Part shown: positions 16,817 to 26,096 of the stretch, in pieces
Layout: the number at the start of each line of letters is the position of its first letter
Position numbering within the stretch: the stretch's first letter is position 1
Translations under genes and position numbers: made by a program
The notes under the pieces: model-generated
What the model saw: only the letters and a program-made list of their open reading frames with translations
Database searches by the model: none
Told to the model about the DNA's origin: nothing
Assembly (NCBI RefSeq): GCF_020880815.1
Contig: NZ_JAJITD010000010.1
Coordinates: forward strand, 248,001 to 312,000
Direction of reading: 5' to 3'
DNA from: Paraburkholderia sejongensis
GTDB lineage: Bacteria > Pseudomonadota > Gammaproteobacteria > Burkholderiales > Burkholderiaceae
DNA length: 64,000 nucleotides

Positions 16817-16928
16817 GGCCCGGCGTAGTGCTATCGTCGGGTCTGGATGGCGATCTACGTGCGCGAGGCCAGCGTCAAGCGGCCCCCTGCGTAACGCGCG
16901 CCCGGTCCGCACTGTCTTCCGATTCGCC

Positions 16929-18470
16929 ATGACAACGCAAACCATCCGCTTCTATCACCAGGGGTCCGTCCGCGAGGTCGCGGGCGTCCCGGCGACGCGC
17001 ACCGTGCTCCAGCACCTGCGCGAGGATCTGCGCTGCACGGGCACCAAGGAAGGCTGCGCGGAAGGCGATTGCGGCGCCTGCACGGTCGTCGTCGGCGAAC
17101 TCGATGCGCGCGGCGGCCTCGCGCTGAAAGCGGTCAATGCGTGCATCCAGTTCCTGCCGACGCTCGACGGCCGCGCCCTCTTCACCGTCGAAGACCTGCG
17201 CGGCGCGAACGGCGCGCTGCATCCGGTCCAGCAGGCGCTGGTCGACTGTCACGGTTCGCAATGCGGCTTCTGCACGCCCGGCTTCGCGATGTCGATGTGG
17301 GCGCTGTACGAAAACCAGCCCGCCGGCGCCGGCCTGCCGACCCGCGATGAAATCAACGCCGCGCTGTCCGGCAATCTGTGCCGCTGCACCGGCTACCGGC
17401 CGATCGTCGAGGCCGCGCAGAAAATGTTCGATTACACGCGGCATCCGCGCGTCGCACTCGAGCGCGACGCGCTCGTCGCGACGCTGCGCACGCTGCAACG
17501 CGCGGACACTTTCGAATACCGCGCGCCGGATGTGCGCGGCGCCGCGTTCGGCTCCCCCGCCTTCTACGCCCCCGTCTCGCTCGATGCGTTCGCGACGCTG
17601 CGCGCGCAGCACCCGGACGCGCGCATCGTCGCGGGCAGCACCGATGTCGGGCTGTGGGTCACCAAGCAGTTCCGCGAACCCGGCGAGCTGCTGTACACCG
17701 GCAACGTCGCCGAGCTGAAAACGGTCGCGCGCGACGCGCAGATGCTGACCATCGGCGCGGCCGCCACCCTCGAAGACGCGTTCGCCGCGCTCACCGCCGA
17801 CTACCCCGAACTCGCCGAACTGTGGACCCGCTTCGCGTCGCGGCCGATCCGCAATGCCGGCACGCTCGGCGGCAACGTCGCGAACGGCTCGCCGATCGGC
17901 GACTCGATGCCGGCGCTGCTCGCGCTCGACGCCGAGCTCGTGCTGCGCCGCGAACGCACGAGCCGCACGCTGCCGCTCGATGCGTTCTACGTCGGCTATC
18001 AGAAGAGCGCGCTGCGCGCCGGCGAATTCGTCGCCGCGTTGCGCGTGCCGCGCCCGGCCGGCACGCTGCGCTTTCGCACCTACAAGGTGGCCAAGCGCTA
18101 CGACCAGGACATCTCGGCGGTATGCGCGGCGTTCGCGCTGCACATCGGCGACGATCGCACGATCCGCGCGGCCCGCGTCGCGTTCGGCGGGATGGCCGCG
18201 ACGCCGAAGCGCGCCGCGCACGCCGAAGCGGTGCTCGACGGCGCAAGCTGGGACGAAGCCACCGCGCGCCGCGCGATGGACGCGCTCGCCGCCGACTATC
18301 AGCCGCTCACCGACATGCGCGCATCGAGCGCGTACCGGCTGAAGGTCGCGCGCAATCTGCTGTGGCGCTTCTACCTCGAAACGCGCGACGACGCGCCGCT
18401 CGCGCTGTGCGACGTCAACGCGTTCGCATTCGAAGCCGACGCGGCGGCTATCGCGAAGGAGGTGCCGTGA
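16929..18470 (+). CDS. xdhA: Xanthine dehydrogenase small subunit (2Fe-2S and FAD)
   Basis: 513-residue electron-transfer subunit of xanthine dehydrogenase, which converts hypoxanthine and xanthine to urate with NAD+. Residues 1-165 hold two 2Fe-2S clusters: plant-ferredoxin-type C36, C43, C48 and C51 (CTGTKEGCAEGDCGACTVV) and the all-helical one with CGFC near 112 and CRC near 148. The FAD-binding domain follows from about 190, with RIVAGSTDVGLWVTKQ, then GTLGGNVANGSPIGD and a C-terminal CO dehydrogenase flavoprotein region. The length and order match bacterial XdhA. Its stop overlaps the xdhB start by one base, and an AAGGAGG at 18456-18462 serves xdhB, so the two subunits are coupled. Confidence 0.96.
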   Translation: MTTQTIRFYHQGSVREVAGVPATRTVLQHLREDLRCTGTKEGCAEGDCGACTVVVGELDARGGLALKAVNACIQFLPTLDGRALFTVEDLRGANGALHPVQQALVDCHGSQCGFCTPGFAMSMWALYENQPAGAGLPTRDEINAALSGNLCRCTGYRPIVEAAQKMFDYTRHPRVALERDALVATLRTLQRADTFEYRAPDVRGAAFGSPAFYAPVSLDAFATLRAQHPDARIVAGSTDVGLWVTKQFREPGELLYTGNVAELKTVARDAQMLTIGAAATLEDAFAALTADYPELAELWTRFASRPIRNAGTLGGNVANGSPIGDSMPALLALDAELVLRRERTSRTLPLDAFYVGYQKSALRAGEFVAALRVPRPAGTLRFRTYKVAKRYDQDISAVCAAFALHIGDDRTIRAARVAFGGMAATPKRAAHAEAVLDGASWDEATARRAMDALAADYQPLTDMRASSAYRLKVARNLLWRFYLETRDDAPLALCDVNAFAFEADAAAIAKEVP

Positions 18471-20890
18471 TGAACCGCACCGATGTGTTTGTCGAAGAAC
18501 GTGCCGGGACCGGACCGGCGCCACGCGCCGTCGAAACGAACGACGCCGCCATCGGCGTGCCGCTGCCGCATGAATCGGCCGAACTGCACGTGAGCGGCGA
18601 AGCGACCTACACCGACGACATCGCCGAGGCGCACGGCACGCTGCACGCGGCGCTCGGTCTGTCGCGCCACGCGCATGCGCGCATCGTATCGATGGATCTC
18701 GACGCGGTGCGCAACGCGCCAGGCGTGATCGCGGTACTGACCGCCGACGACATCCCCGGCGAGAACAATTGCGGCCCGGTGCTGCACGACGACCCGATCC
18801 TCGCGGACGGCATCGTGCAGTACCTGGGCCAGCCGGTCTTCGCGGTCATCGCCGAGACGCACGAACTCGCGCGCCGCGCGGCCGCGCTCGCGAAAAGCGA
18901 CGACGTGGTCCGCTACGAACCGCTCGAAGCGATCCTGACCGCGGCGCAGGCGAAAGCGGCCAAGCAGTTCGTGCTGCCGCCGCTGCATCTGCGGCGCGGC
19001 GACCCCGATGCGAAAATCGCCGCCGCGCCGCATAGGCTGCAAGGCACGTTCGAAGTCGGCGGCCAGGAACAGTTCTATCTCGAAGGCCAGATCGCGTACG
19101 CGCTGCCGAAGGAAATGGACGGCATGCTGGTCTACAGCTCGACGCAGCATCCGAGCGAAATGCAGCAGGTGGTCGCGCATATGCTCGACTGGCCCGCGCA
19201 CAGCGTTGTATGCGAGTGCCGGCGGATGGGCGGCGGCTTCGGCGGCAAGGAATCGCAGTCGGCGCTGTTCGCGTGCGTGGCCGCGCTCGCCGCGCAGCGC
19301 ACGAAGAGGCCGGTCAAACTGCGTGCCGATCGCGACGACGACTTCATGATCACCGGCAAGCGCCACGACGCGGTCTACGAGTACGAAGCGGGCTTCGACG
19401 AACGCGGGCGCCTGTCAGGCGTGCACGTCGAGATCGCGTTGCGCGCCGGCTATTCGGCGGACCTGTCGGGCGCGGTCGCAACGCGCGCGGTATGCCACTT
19501 CGACAACGCGTACTATCTCGCCGACGTCGATATCGTCGCGCTGTGCTGCAAGACCAATACGCAGTCGAACACCGCGTTTCGCGGCTTCGGCGGACCGCAA
19601 GGCGCGCTCGTGATGGAAGTGCTGCTCGACGGCATCGCGCGGCAATTGCAAATCGATCCGCTCGACGTGCGGCTCGCGAATTACTACGGCGTCGGCGAAC
19701 GCGATACGACGCCGTACGGGCAGCGCGTCGACGACAACATCCTCGCGCCGCTCACCGACGCGCTGCTCGACACCAGCGACTACCGCGCGCGCCGCGCGGC
19801 ACTCGCCGCGTTCAACGCGCGCAGCCCGGTTCTGAAGCGCGGGATCGCGCTGACGCCGGTCAAGTTCGGTATTTCGTTCAACGTACCGTTCCTGAACCAG
19901 GCCGGCGCGCTCGTGCACGTGTACAAGGACGGCTCCGTGCTCGTCAATCACGGCGGCACCGAAATGGGCCAGGGGCTCAACACGAAGGTCGCGCAAGTGG
20001 TCGCGAACCAGTTCGGCCTGCCGCTCGCGCGGGTCCGGGTGACGGCCACCGATACGTCGAAGGTCGCCAATACGTCGGCGACCGCCGCGTCGACCGGCAG
20101 CGATCTGAACGGCAAGGCCGCCGAAGACGCCGCGCAAAAGATTCGCGCGCGGCTCGCCGAACTCGCGGCGAAGCTGCTCGGCGGCAGCGCGGCCGACGTG
20201 CAGTTCGCCCATGGCAGCGTGAGTGTGAACGGCGGCGCGATGCCGTTCGGACAACTGGTCAACGCCGCGTATCTGGCGCGCGTGCAGTTGTGGTCGGACG
20301 GCTTTTACGCGACGCCGAAAGTGCATTGGGACGCGCAGACGCTGACCGGCCATCCGTTCTATTACTTCGCGTATGGCGCGGCGGTATCGGAAGTCGTGAT
20401 CGATACGCTGACCGGCGAATGGAAGCTGCTGCGCGTCGACGCGTTGCACGACGCCGGCCAGTCGATCAATCCGGCGATCGATCTGGGCCAGGTCGAAGGC
20501 GGCTTCATTCAGGGGATGGGCTGGCTCACCAGCGAAGAACTATGGTGGAATCGCGACGGCCGGCTGATGACGCACGCGCCGTCGACGTACAAGATTCCGG
20601 CCGTCAGCGACACGCCCGCCGCGTTTTACGTTCGTCTCTACGAAAATAGTAACGTCGAGCCGACCGTGTTCCGCTCGAAGGCGGTCGGCGAGCCGCCGCT
20701 GCTGCTGCCGTTCTCGGTATTGCTGGCGCTTCGCGATGCGATCGCCGCCGCGGTGCCGGGCGCCAAAGCTGCTCCGCCATTGCGGGCGCCGGCGACACCG
20801 GAAGCGATACTCGATGCGCTGGACGCGCTGCGGGACTTACCGGACGCAAACACCGCGGCGCCGCCAGCGGCCAACCCCCTGACTGACTGA
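18470..20890 (+). CDS. xdhB: Xanthine dehydrogenase large subunit (molybdopterin-binding)
   Basis: 806-residue catalytic subunit carrying molybdopterin. The start MNRTDVFVEERAG at 18470 overlaps the xdhA stop (TGATG) and has an excellent ribosome-binding site. An upstream in-frame extension is a shadow of xdhA. Key elements are the first Mo-binding stretch RMGGGFGGKESQ, then NTAFRGFGGPQGALVME, the GTEMGQGLNTKVAQVV loop, and near the C-terminus AVGEPPLLLPFSVLLAL, whose Glu is the catalytic base. The N-terminal domain starts VPLPHESAELHVSGEATYTDD. The last 50 residues are Ala/Pro-rich. XdhA, XdhB and the insertion factor XdhC are all present, so the enzyme should be functional. Confidence 0.96.
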   Translation: MNRTDVFVEERAGTGPAPRAVETNDAAIGVPLPHESAELHVSGEATYTDDIAEAHGTLHAALGLSRHAHARIVSMDLDAVRNAPGVIAVLTADDIPGENNCGPVLHDDPILADGIVQYLGQPVFAVIAETHELARRAAALAKSDDVVRYEPLEAILTAAQAKAAKQFVLPPLHLRRGDPDAKIAAAPHRLQGTFEVGGQEQFYLEGQIAYALPKEMDGMLVYSSTQHPSEMQQVVAHMLDWPAHSVVCECRRMGGGFGGKESQSALFACVAALAAQRTKRPVKLRADRDDDFMITGKRHDAVYEYEAGFDERGRLSGVHVEIALRAGYSADLSGAVATRAVCHFDNAYYLADVDIVALCCKTNTQSNTAFRGFGGPQGALVMEVLLDGIARQLQIDPLDVRLANYYGVGERDTTPYGQRVDDNILAPLTDALLDTSDYRARRAALAAFNARSPVLKRGIALTPVKFGISFNVPFLNQAGALVHVYKDGSVLVNHGGTEMGQGLNTKVAQVVANQFGLPLARVRVTATDTSKVANTSATAASTGSDLNGKAAEDAAQKIRARLAELAAKLLGGSAADVQFAHGSVSVNGGAMPFGQLVNAAYLARVQLWSDGFYATPKVHWDAQTLTGHPFYYFAYGAAVSEVVIDTLTGEWKLLRVDALHDAGQSINPAIDLGQVEGGFIQGMGWLTSEELWWNRDGRLMTHAPSTYKIPAVSDTPAAFYVRLYENSNVEPTVFRSKAVGEPPLLLPFSVLLALRDAIAAAVPGAKAAPPLRAPATPEAILDALDALRDLPDANTAAPPAANPLTD

Positions 20891-20982
20891 ATAAACGACC
20901 GACCCGACGCGACACGACCGCCGAAGGCCAGAACAACCCGCCGCCCGGACACCCCGCGCGGCCCCGCATGGAGAAACGCCGG

Positions 20983-21999
20983 ATGCAAGCCTGGCTCACT
21001 GACCTGCAACACCTGCTCGCGCACGGCGACGCCGCCGTGCTGGTGACGGTCGCGCGCGCCGAGGGCTCGGCGCCACGCGAAGCGGGCACCAAGATGATCG
21101 TCACGCGCGAAGCGGCCCGCCACACGATCGGCGGCGGCCATCTCGAATGGAAAGCGATCGAGACCGCCCGCCAGGTGCTGCGCGACGGCATGCGCGCGCC
21201 GCAGATGCGCCGGCTCGAACGCTTCGCGCTCGGCCCGAGTCTCGGCCAGTGCTGCGGCGGCGCGGTGATCCTCGCGTTCGAGCGGCTCGACGTCGGCGAT
21301 CTCGGCTGGATCGCGTCGCTCGCGAAGCGGCTCGCCGCCGGCCAGGCGACGGTGCGTAGCGTATCATTCGGCCCCGCGCCGGATCCGGTGATGCTGTCCG
21401 AGCCCGAGCCTGGCGTCGAAACCGCCGATTGCCTGCTATGGGACGGCGCCGGTTTCGACGACAGCAGCGCGCTGCTGACCGAGACGATCGCGCCGGCCGA
21501 ATTCCCGCTCGTGCTGTTCGGCGCCGGCCACGTCGGCGCGGCGCTGGTGCGCGTGCTCGCCACCTTGCCGTGCACGGTGCGCTGGGTCGACGAACGCGAC
21601 GCGCAGTTTCCGCCGCCGGAGAGCTTGCACGCGCCGAACCTGACGATCGACGCGAACGACGCACCCGATGAAGCGATCGATCAGGCCGCGCCGAACACGT
21701 ACTTCGTCGTGATGACGCATAACCACACGCTCGACCTCGAACTCGCCGAGCGGATCCTGCGGCGCGGCGACTTCGCGTTCTTCGGGATGATCGGCTCGCA
21801 CACCAAGCGCAAGCAGTTCGAGCACCGGCTTGCCGCGCGCGGCATCGATCCGGCGCAGATCGCGCGCATGAAGTGTCCGCTCGGCGTCGACGGCATCGTC
21901 GACAAGGCGCCCGAGGTCATCGCGATTTCGGCGGCCGCGCAGTTGCTGCAGGCGGTCGAAGCGAACGCGGGCGCGCGGCGCGTGAGCCAGCCGGTGTGA
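20983..21999 (+). CDS. xdhC: Xanthine dehydrogenase accessory protein (sulfurated Moco insertion)
   Basis: 338-residue XdhC/CoxI family protein. It binds molybdenum cofactor, helps its sulfuration and inserts it into XdhB. The N-terminal domain shows VTVARAEGSAPREAGTKM, then HTIGGGHLEWKAIE and LGPSLGQCCGGAVILAFE. The C-terminal Rossmann-like domain begins LVLFGAGHVGAALVRVL, followed by YFVVMTHNHTLDLELAE and FGMIGSHTKRKQFEHRL. I choose the ATG at 20983 (MQAWLTDLQHLLAHGDAA) because GGAG lies 9 bp upstream; an ATG at 20968 is in frame and adds five residues. It follows xdhB after a 92-bp gap that shows no terminator, consistent with one transcript. Confidence 0.93.
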   Translation: MQAWLTDLQHLLAHGDAAVLVTVARAEGSAPREAGTKMIVTREAARHTIGGGHLEWKAIETARQVLRDGMRAPQMRRLERFALGPSLGQCCGGAVILAFERLDVGDLGWIASLAKRLAAGQATVRSVSFGPAPDPVMLSEPEPGVETADCLLWDGAGFDDSSALLTETIAPAEFPLVLFGAGHVGAALVRVLATLPCTVRWVDERDAQFPPPESLHAPNLTIDANDAPDEAIDQAAPNTYFVVMTHNHTLDLELAERILRRGDFAFFGMIGSHTKRKQFEHRLAARGIDPAQIARMKCPLGVDGIVDKAPEVIAISAAAQLLQAVEANAGARRVSQPV

Positions 22000-22069
22000 C
22001 GCGCGGCCCCGCGCAACCTCGCGCCATCCTCTGCGCATTCAACAACTAACTACAGCACTCCCGACCGCC

Positions 22070-23131
22070 ATGACCACGACAATCACGACAACCGCTACCC
22101 CGCTCTCGCTCGCCGAGAAAACCGCGCGCGCGCCGAAGGCCGAACTGCACATCCACATCGAAGGTTCTCTGGAGCCTGAACTGATTTTCGCGCTCGCGCA
22201 GCGCAACGGCGTAAAGCTCGCGTACGACTCGGTCGACGCGCTGCGCGCCGCCTACGCGTTCACCGATCTGCAATCGTTCCTCGACATCTACTACGCGGGC
22301 GCGAGCGTGCTGCTGCACGAGCAGGACTTCTACGACATGACGATGGCTTATGTGGAACGGTGCCTGGCCGACAACGTGATCCACAGCGAAATCTTCTTCG
22401 ACCCGCAGACCCACACCGAGCGCGGCGTGCGGATCGCGACCGTGGTGGCCGGGATCGAGCGCGCGCTCGCCGACGCGGAAAAGCGCGGGATGTCGAGCAA
22501 GCTGATCCTGTGCTTCCTGCGCCATCTGTCGGAAGAAGACGCGCTCGCGACCTTCGACGAAGCGTTGCCGCTATTCGAGCAGTACAAGCACCGGCTGATC
22601 GGCGTCGGTCTCGATTCGTCGGAGCGCGGCCATCCGCCGTCGAAGTTCGAGCGGGTGTTCGCGAAGGCGCGCGCGCTCGGCCTGAAGCTGGTCGCGCACG
22701 CGGGCGAGGAAGGCCCGCCGTCGTACATCTACGAAGCGCTCGACGTGCTGAAGGTCGACCGCGTCGATCACGGCGTGCGCAGCATCGAGGACCCGGCGCT
22801 CGTCACGCGCCTTGCCGACACGCGCGTCGCGCTGACCGTGTGCCCGCTGTCGAACCTGAAGCTATGCGTGTTCGACGACCTGACCAAACACACGCTGAAG
22901 GACCTGCTCGATCACGGCGTCGCGGTGACCGTCAATTCCGACGATCCGGCTTACTTCGGCGGCTACGTGAACGCGAACTATCTGGCCACGATCGACGCGC
23001 TGAAGCTCGACGACGCCGAGGTCTACACGGTCATCCGCAACGGCTTCGAGGCGTCGTTCGTGACGCCCGAGGAACGCGACATGCTGATTGCAAAGCTGGA
23101 CGCGAGCTGGCGGCAGAACGGCCCGCACTGA
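22070..23131 (+). CDS. Adenosine deaminase family protein, probably an adenine deaminase
   Basis: 353-residue zinc-dependent deaminase of the adenosine/AMP deaminase superfamily. Metal and catalytic residues are visible in KAELHIHIEGSLEPEL, VAHAGEEGPP, VDHGVRSIED and VNSDDPAYFGGY. The family contains both adenosine deaminases and adenine deaminases of the Aah1/Pseudomonas PA0148 type. Features such as FFDPQTHTERGV, ILCFLRHLSEE, LDSSERGHPPSKF and TVCPLSNLKLCVFDD match my memory of the adenine deaminase branch. That fits the neighbourhood: adenine to hypoxanthine would feed XdhABC. The start MTTTITTTATPLSLAEK has a Thr-rich leader; a later start is possible. It follows xdhC by 70 bp and precedes guanine deaminase by 76 bp. 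Automated pipelines would usually call it adenosine deaminase. Confidence 0.88.
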   Translation: MTTTITTTATPLSLAEKTARAPKAELHIHIEGSLEPELIFALAQRNGVKLAYDSVDALRAAYAFTDLQSFLDIYYAGASVLLHEQDFYDMTMAYVERCLADNVIHSEIFFDPQTHTERGVRIATVVAGIERALADAEKRGMSSKLILCFLRHLSEEDALATFDEALPLFEQYKHRLIGVGLDSSERGHPPSKFERVFAKARALGLKLVAHAGEEGPPSYIYEALDVLKVDRVDHGVRSIEDPALVTRLADTRVALTVCPLSNLKLCVFDDLTKHTLKDLLDHGVAVTVNSDDPAYFGGYVNANYLATIDALKLDDAEVYTVIRNGFEASFVTPEERDMLIAKLDASWRQNGPH

Positions 23132-23207
23132 CGGGCAGCAACCGGCGGCGGGCGGGTTCGCAACCCGCCCGGCAGACCGGCTTTCAACCTTCGGAGACAG
23201 CTTTTCC

Positions 23208-24617
23208 ATGACTGCATCGGTTCACACCGCGCAAGCGGGCACCCCGGCAACGGCCGGACCCTCCGCGCAGACCGCTTTCCGCGCGCAACTGCTGACGTTC
23301 CACGGCGATCCCGCGCACGCGCCGCATGGCGCGGTGTATCACGAGGACGGGCTGCTGATCGTCGAGGACGGCCGGGTGGTCGCGGCGGACGCGTACGCGG
23401 CGCTCGCCGCGCGGCTCGCGCCGGGCACCCGCATCGAAGACCGGCGCGACAAGCTGATCGTGCCGGGCTTCATCGATACCCATATCCACTACCCGCAGAC
23501 CGACATGATCGCGTCGCCGGCGCCGGGTCTGCTGCCGTGGCTCGACACCTACACGTTCCCGACCGAGCGCCGCTTCGGCGAGAGCGCGCATGCGCGCGAA
23601 ACCGCGAGCTTTTTCGTCGACGAACTGCTCGCGTGCGGCACCACCACCGCGCTGGTCTACTGCACGGTCCACAAGGAATCGGCCGAGGCCCTGTTCGCCG
23701 AGAGCGACGCGCGCAACCTGCGGATGATCGCCGGCAAGGTGCTGATGGATCGCAACTGCCCCGAGTTCCTGCGCGACACCGCGCAATCGGGCTACGACGA
23801 CAGCGCCGAGCTGATCAAACGCTGGCACAACCGCGGCCGCCAGATGTACGCGCTGACGCCGCGCTTCGCGCCGACTTCGACCGAAGCGCAGCTCGAAGCC
23901 TGCGGCGCGCTCGCGCGCGCGCATCCGGACATCTTTATCCAGAGCCACGTCGCCGAGAACACCGACGAAGTGAAATGGGTCGCCGACCTGTTCCCCGGCC
24001 ACCGCAGCTATCTGGACGTCTACGATCGCTACGATCTGCTGCGCCGCCGCGCGGTCTACGGCCATTGCATCTATCTGGACGACGAGGACCGCAAGCGGAT
24101 GGCGCAAACCGGCGCGGTCGCGTCGCACTGCCCGACCTCGAACCTGTTTCTCGGCAGCGGCCTGTTCGACTTCGACAAGGCCGACTCGGCCGGCATGCCG
24201 ATCGCGCTCGCGACCGACGTCGGCGGCGGCACGTCGTTCTCGATGCTGCAAACGATGAACGAGGCGCACAAGGTGGCGCGGCTGGGCGGCCATCATCTGA
24301 CCGCGACGCGGATGTTCTATCTGGCGACCGCGGGCGCCGCCGAGGCGCTCGATCTCGGCGACAAGGTCGGCACGCTCAGGAGCGGCGCGGAAGCGGATTT
24401 CGTCGTGCTCGATCCGCAGGCGACGCCGCTGCTCGCGCGCCGCACCGCGCGCAGGGAATCGCTGGAAGAGCTGCTGTTCGCGTTCGCGCTGCTCGGCGAC
24501 GATCGCGCGGTGTACGAAACGTATGCGGCCGGCCAGTGCGTGCATCGACGCGACGACGCGCGCAAGCATGTGGCGGGGACGCGGGTGGAGCGCGCAGCGC
24601 GGGTGCTGGCCGACTGA
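23208..24617 (+). CDS. guaD: Guanine deaminase
   Basis: 469-residue zinc amidohydrolase that converts guanine to xanthine. Motifs run PGFIDTHIHYPQTDMIA (metal ligands HxH), FFVDELLACGTTTALVY, IQSHVAENTDEVKWV, AVYGHCIYLDDED, then LATDVGGGTSFSMLQTM (metal Asp). Its product xanthine is the substrate of XdhABC. The start at 23208 is chosen because the fused upstream in-frame region covers the intergenic gap; GGAGA lies 13 bp before it. The first 25 residues are a low-complexity Ala/Thr/Pro leader. It is the last gene of the purine cluster and ends near a strong terminator. Confidence 0.95.
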   Translation: MTASVHTAQAGTPATAGPSAQTAFRAQLLTFHGDPAHAPHGAVYHEDGLLIVEDGRVVAADAYAALAARLAPGTRIEDRRDKLIVPGFIDTHIHYPQTDMIASPAPGLLPWLDTYTFPTERRFGESAHARETASFFVDELLACGTTTALVYCTVHKESAEALFAESDARNLRMIAGKVLMDRNCPEFLRDTAQSGYDDSAELIKRWHNRGRQMYALTPRFAPTSTEAQLEACGALARAHPDIFIQSHVAENTDEVKWVADLFPGHRSYLDVYDRYDLLRRRAVYGHCIYLDDEDRKRMAQTGAVASHCPTSNLFLGSGLFDFDKADSAGMPIALATDVGGGTSFSMLQTMNEAHKVARLGGHHLTATRMFYLATAGAAEALDLGDKVGTLRSGAEADFVVLDPQATPLLARRTARRESLEELLFAFALLGDDRAVYETYAAGQCVHRRDDARKHVAGTRVERAARVLAD

Positions 24618-24664
24618 ACGTCCGATTGAACGGCCGATCGAACGGCTGATTGACGGTCGATTGG
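24617..24664. repeat. Short imperfect direct repeats after guaD
   Basis: Four degenerate copies of a 10-13-bp unit of the type cgattgaacgg between the guaD stop and the terminator. No function is apparent. Confidence 0.5.
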
Positions 24665-24675
24665 TTCTACATGGC

Positions 24676-24713
24676 AAAACGGCGCTTCGAATCTTCGAAG
24701 CGCCGTTTTTTTC
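24676..24713. terminator. Bidirectional terminator between guaD and the pigment operon
   Basis: A roughly 15-bp perfect stem (24676-24690 with 24695-24709) with terminal A- and T-runs. It closes the rightward purine cluster and the leftward 17-kb operon. Confidence 0.92.
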
Positions 24714-24760
24714 ATCCTTGCCGCCGGGCAGCGGCCGTGCACTGCTGCGTCACGACTCGA

Positions 24761-26029
24761 TCACTGCGGTTTGCACAACTCGTGCAGCACGTCGAGCCGC
24801 CTGACCGGATCGGCGACATAGGGATTCGTCTCGTCCCACGCGTAGCCGGCGAGCACCGCGCAGATCATCCGGCGAATCGCCGGGTTCTGGTCCGGGTAAT
24901 AGATGATGTCCTGCAACTCGCCGGTGTACCAGCGCTCGACGAACGCGCGGAACGTATCGATGCCCTTGCGCAGCGGCACGTCGTAATCCGCGGCCCAGTC
25001 GACCGCCTCGCCGTCCAGTTGCCGGTTCAGCGTACGCGCGGCCAGATGCGCGGAGCGCAGCGCGATCGTCACGCCCGACGAGAACACCGGATCGAGAAAC
25101 TCACCCGCATTGCCGAGCAGCGCATAACCGGGCCCGTGCAGACGCTCGACGTTCGCCGCATAGCCGCCGATCCGGTTCACCGGCATCAGGAACGGCGCGT
25201 CGCCGATCAGCCGGTTCAGCGTCGGCTCCTGGCGGATCAGCGCGCGCAGCGTCGCCTCGCGCTGCGCGTCCGGCACCTCGAGAAAGCTCGCCTCGGCCAC
25301 GCAGCCGACCGACGAGCGGCCGCCCGCGAGCGGAATCATCCAGAACCACACGTCGCGGCGCTCCGGATGCGTGGCGATGCAGATCTTGTTGCGATCGGCC
25401 GCGTCGAGCGTCAGGCCGTCGCGCACGTGTGAGAAAATCGCCGCGCGAGTCGGCATGCGGGTCGGCGCTTCCAGATTCAGCAGGCGCGGCAGCACGCGGC
25501 CGAAGCCGCTGGCGTCGAGCACGAAGCGCGCCTGGACCTCGTACGCGTGGCCCGCTTCATCGACCACCTCGAGCTGCGGCGTCGCGCCGGTCTGCACCGC
25601 GCGCACCGTATGGCCGAAGCGCACGTCGGCGCCTTGCGCGGCCGCGCAGCGGATCAGCAGATCGTCGAATTGCGCGCGCTCGACCTGGTAAGTCGTGCCC
25701 CAGCCGGCCGAATGTTTGTCGCGAAAGTCGAACGACGAATGCCGGTCGCGATAGACGAAATACGCGCCGTTCTTGTACTGAAAACCCGCCTCGACGACGG
25801 CCTGCAGCATCCCGGCTTCTTCGAGGTAAGCCATGCTTTGCGGCAGCAGGCTCTCGCCGATCGAGAAGCGCGGAAAGTGCTGGCGCTCGAGCACCAGCAC
25901 CGAGCGGCCCGCGTTGCGCAACAGCGCGGCGGCGACCGCGCCGGACGGACCCGCGCCGATGATCGCGACATCGACCGTGGTCCGGGTTGAGGAATCGCTA
26001 TTCAAAATCTCTGCTCCAACGGTATGCAT
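24761..26029 (-). CDS. FAD-dependent halogenase/monooxygenase-like enzyme of the pigment cluster
   Basis: 422-residue flavoprotein of the tryptophan-halogenase-like superfamily. The FAD fold begins VDVAIIGAGPSGAVAAALL (19-37), continues with FPRFSIGESLLPQS (52-65), and has the second FAD motif GYALLGNAGEFLDPVFSSG (301-319). Residues 228-233 read WFWMIP, an exact match to WxWxIP, the motif used to separate flavin-dependent halogenases from ordinary monooxygenases. K86 in the stretch GFQYKNGAYFVY lies where phenol-type halogenases carry a lysine, but equivalence to the catalytic Lys is unproven. Xanthomonadins, relatives of aryl polyenes, are brominated, so a role in decorating the aryl head group is plausible; a non-halogenating oxygenase is the main alternative. 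It is the last gene of the operon, 67 bp after the lipoprotein gene. A TTG start at codon 9, behind GGAGCAGAG, is an alternative. Confidence 0.82.
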   Translation of the reverse strand: MHTVGAEILNSDSSTRTTVDVAIIGAGPSGAVAAALLRNAGRSVLVLERQHFPRFSIGESLLPQSMAYLEEAGMLQAVVEAGFQYKNGAYFVYRDRHSSFDFRDKHSAGWGTTYQVERAQFDDLLIRCAAAQGADVRFGHTVRAVQTGATPQLEVVDEAGHAYEVQARFVLDASGFGRVLPRLLNLEAPTRMPTRAAIFSHVRDGLTLDAADRNKICIATHPERRDVWFWMIPLAGGRSSVGCVAEASFLEVPDAQREATLRALIRQEPTLNRLIGDAPFLMPVNRIGGYAANVERLHGPGYALLGNAGEFLDPVFSSGVTIALRSAHLAARTLNRQLDGEAVDWAADYDVPLRKGIDTFRAFVERWYTGELQDIIYYPDQNPAIRRMICAVLAGYAWDETNPYVADPVRRLDVLHELCKPQ

Positions 26030-26096
26030 GCGCGCTGCGCCGCATGCAGGGTTCGTGCGGCGCGCCCGCGCTCAGGTCGCGGCGCGCCGCGGCGCT

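Larger units (their letters stand above)
16614..16928. other. Intergenic region upstream of xdhA
   Basis: 315 bp without a gene. It holds a doubled ccgccgttcccc unit near 16681-16708, a perfect 10-bp hairpin at 16780-16802 and a 12-bp palindrome at 16805-16816. The palindrome is a candidate operator for the purine cluster. Confidence 0.6.

Noticed and set aside
17378..18469. Upstream in-frame extension of xdhB
   Set aside because: It lies inside xdhA in another frame. The ribosome-binding site and the overlap with the xdhA stop define the xdhB start at 18470.
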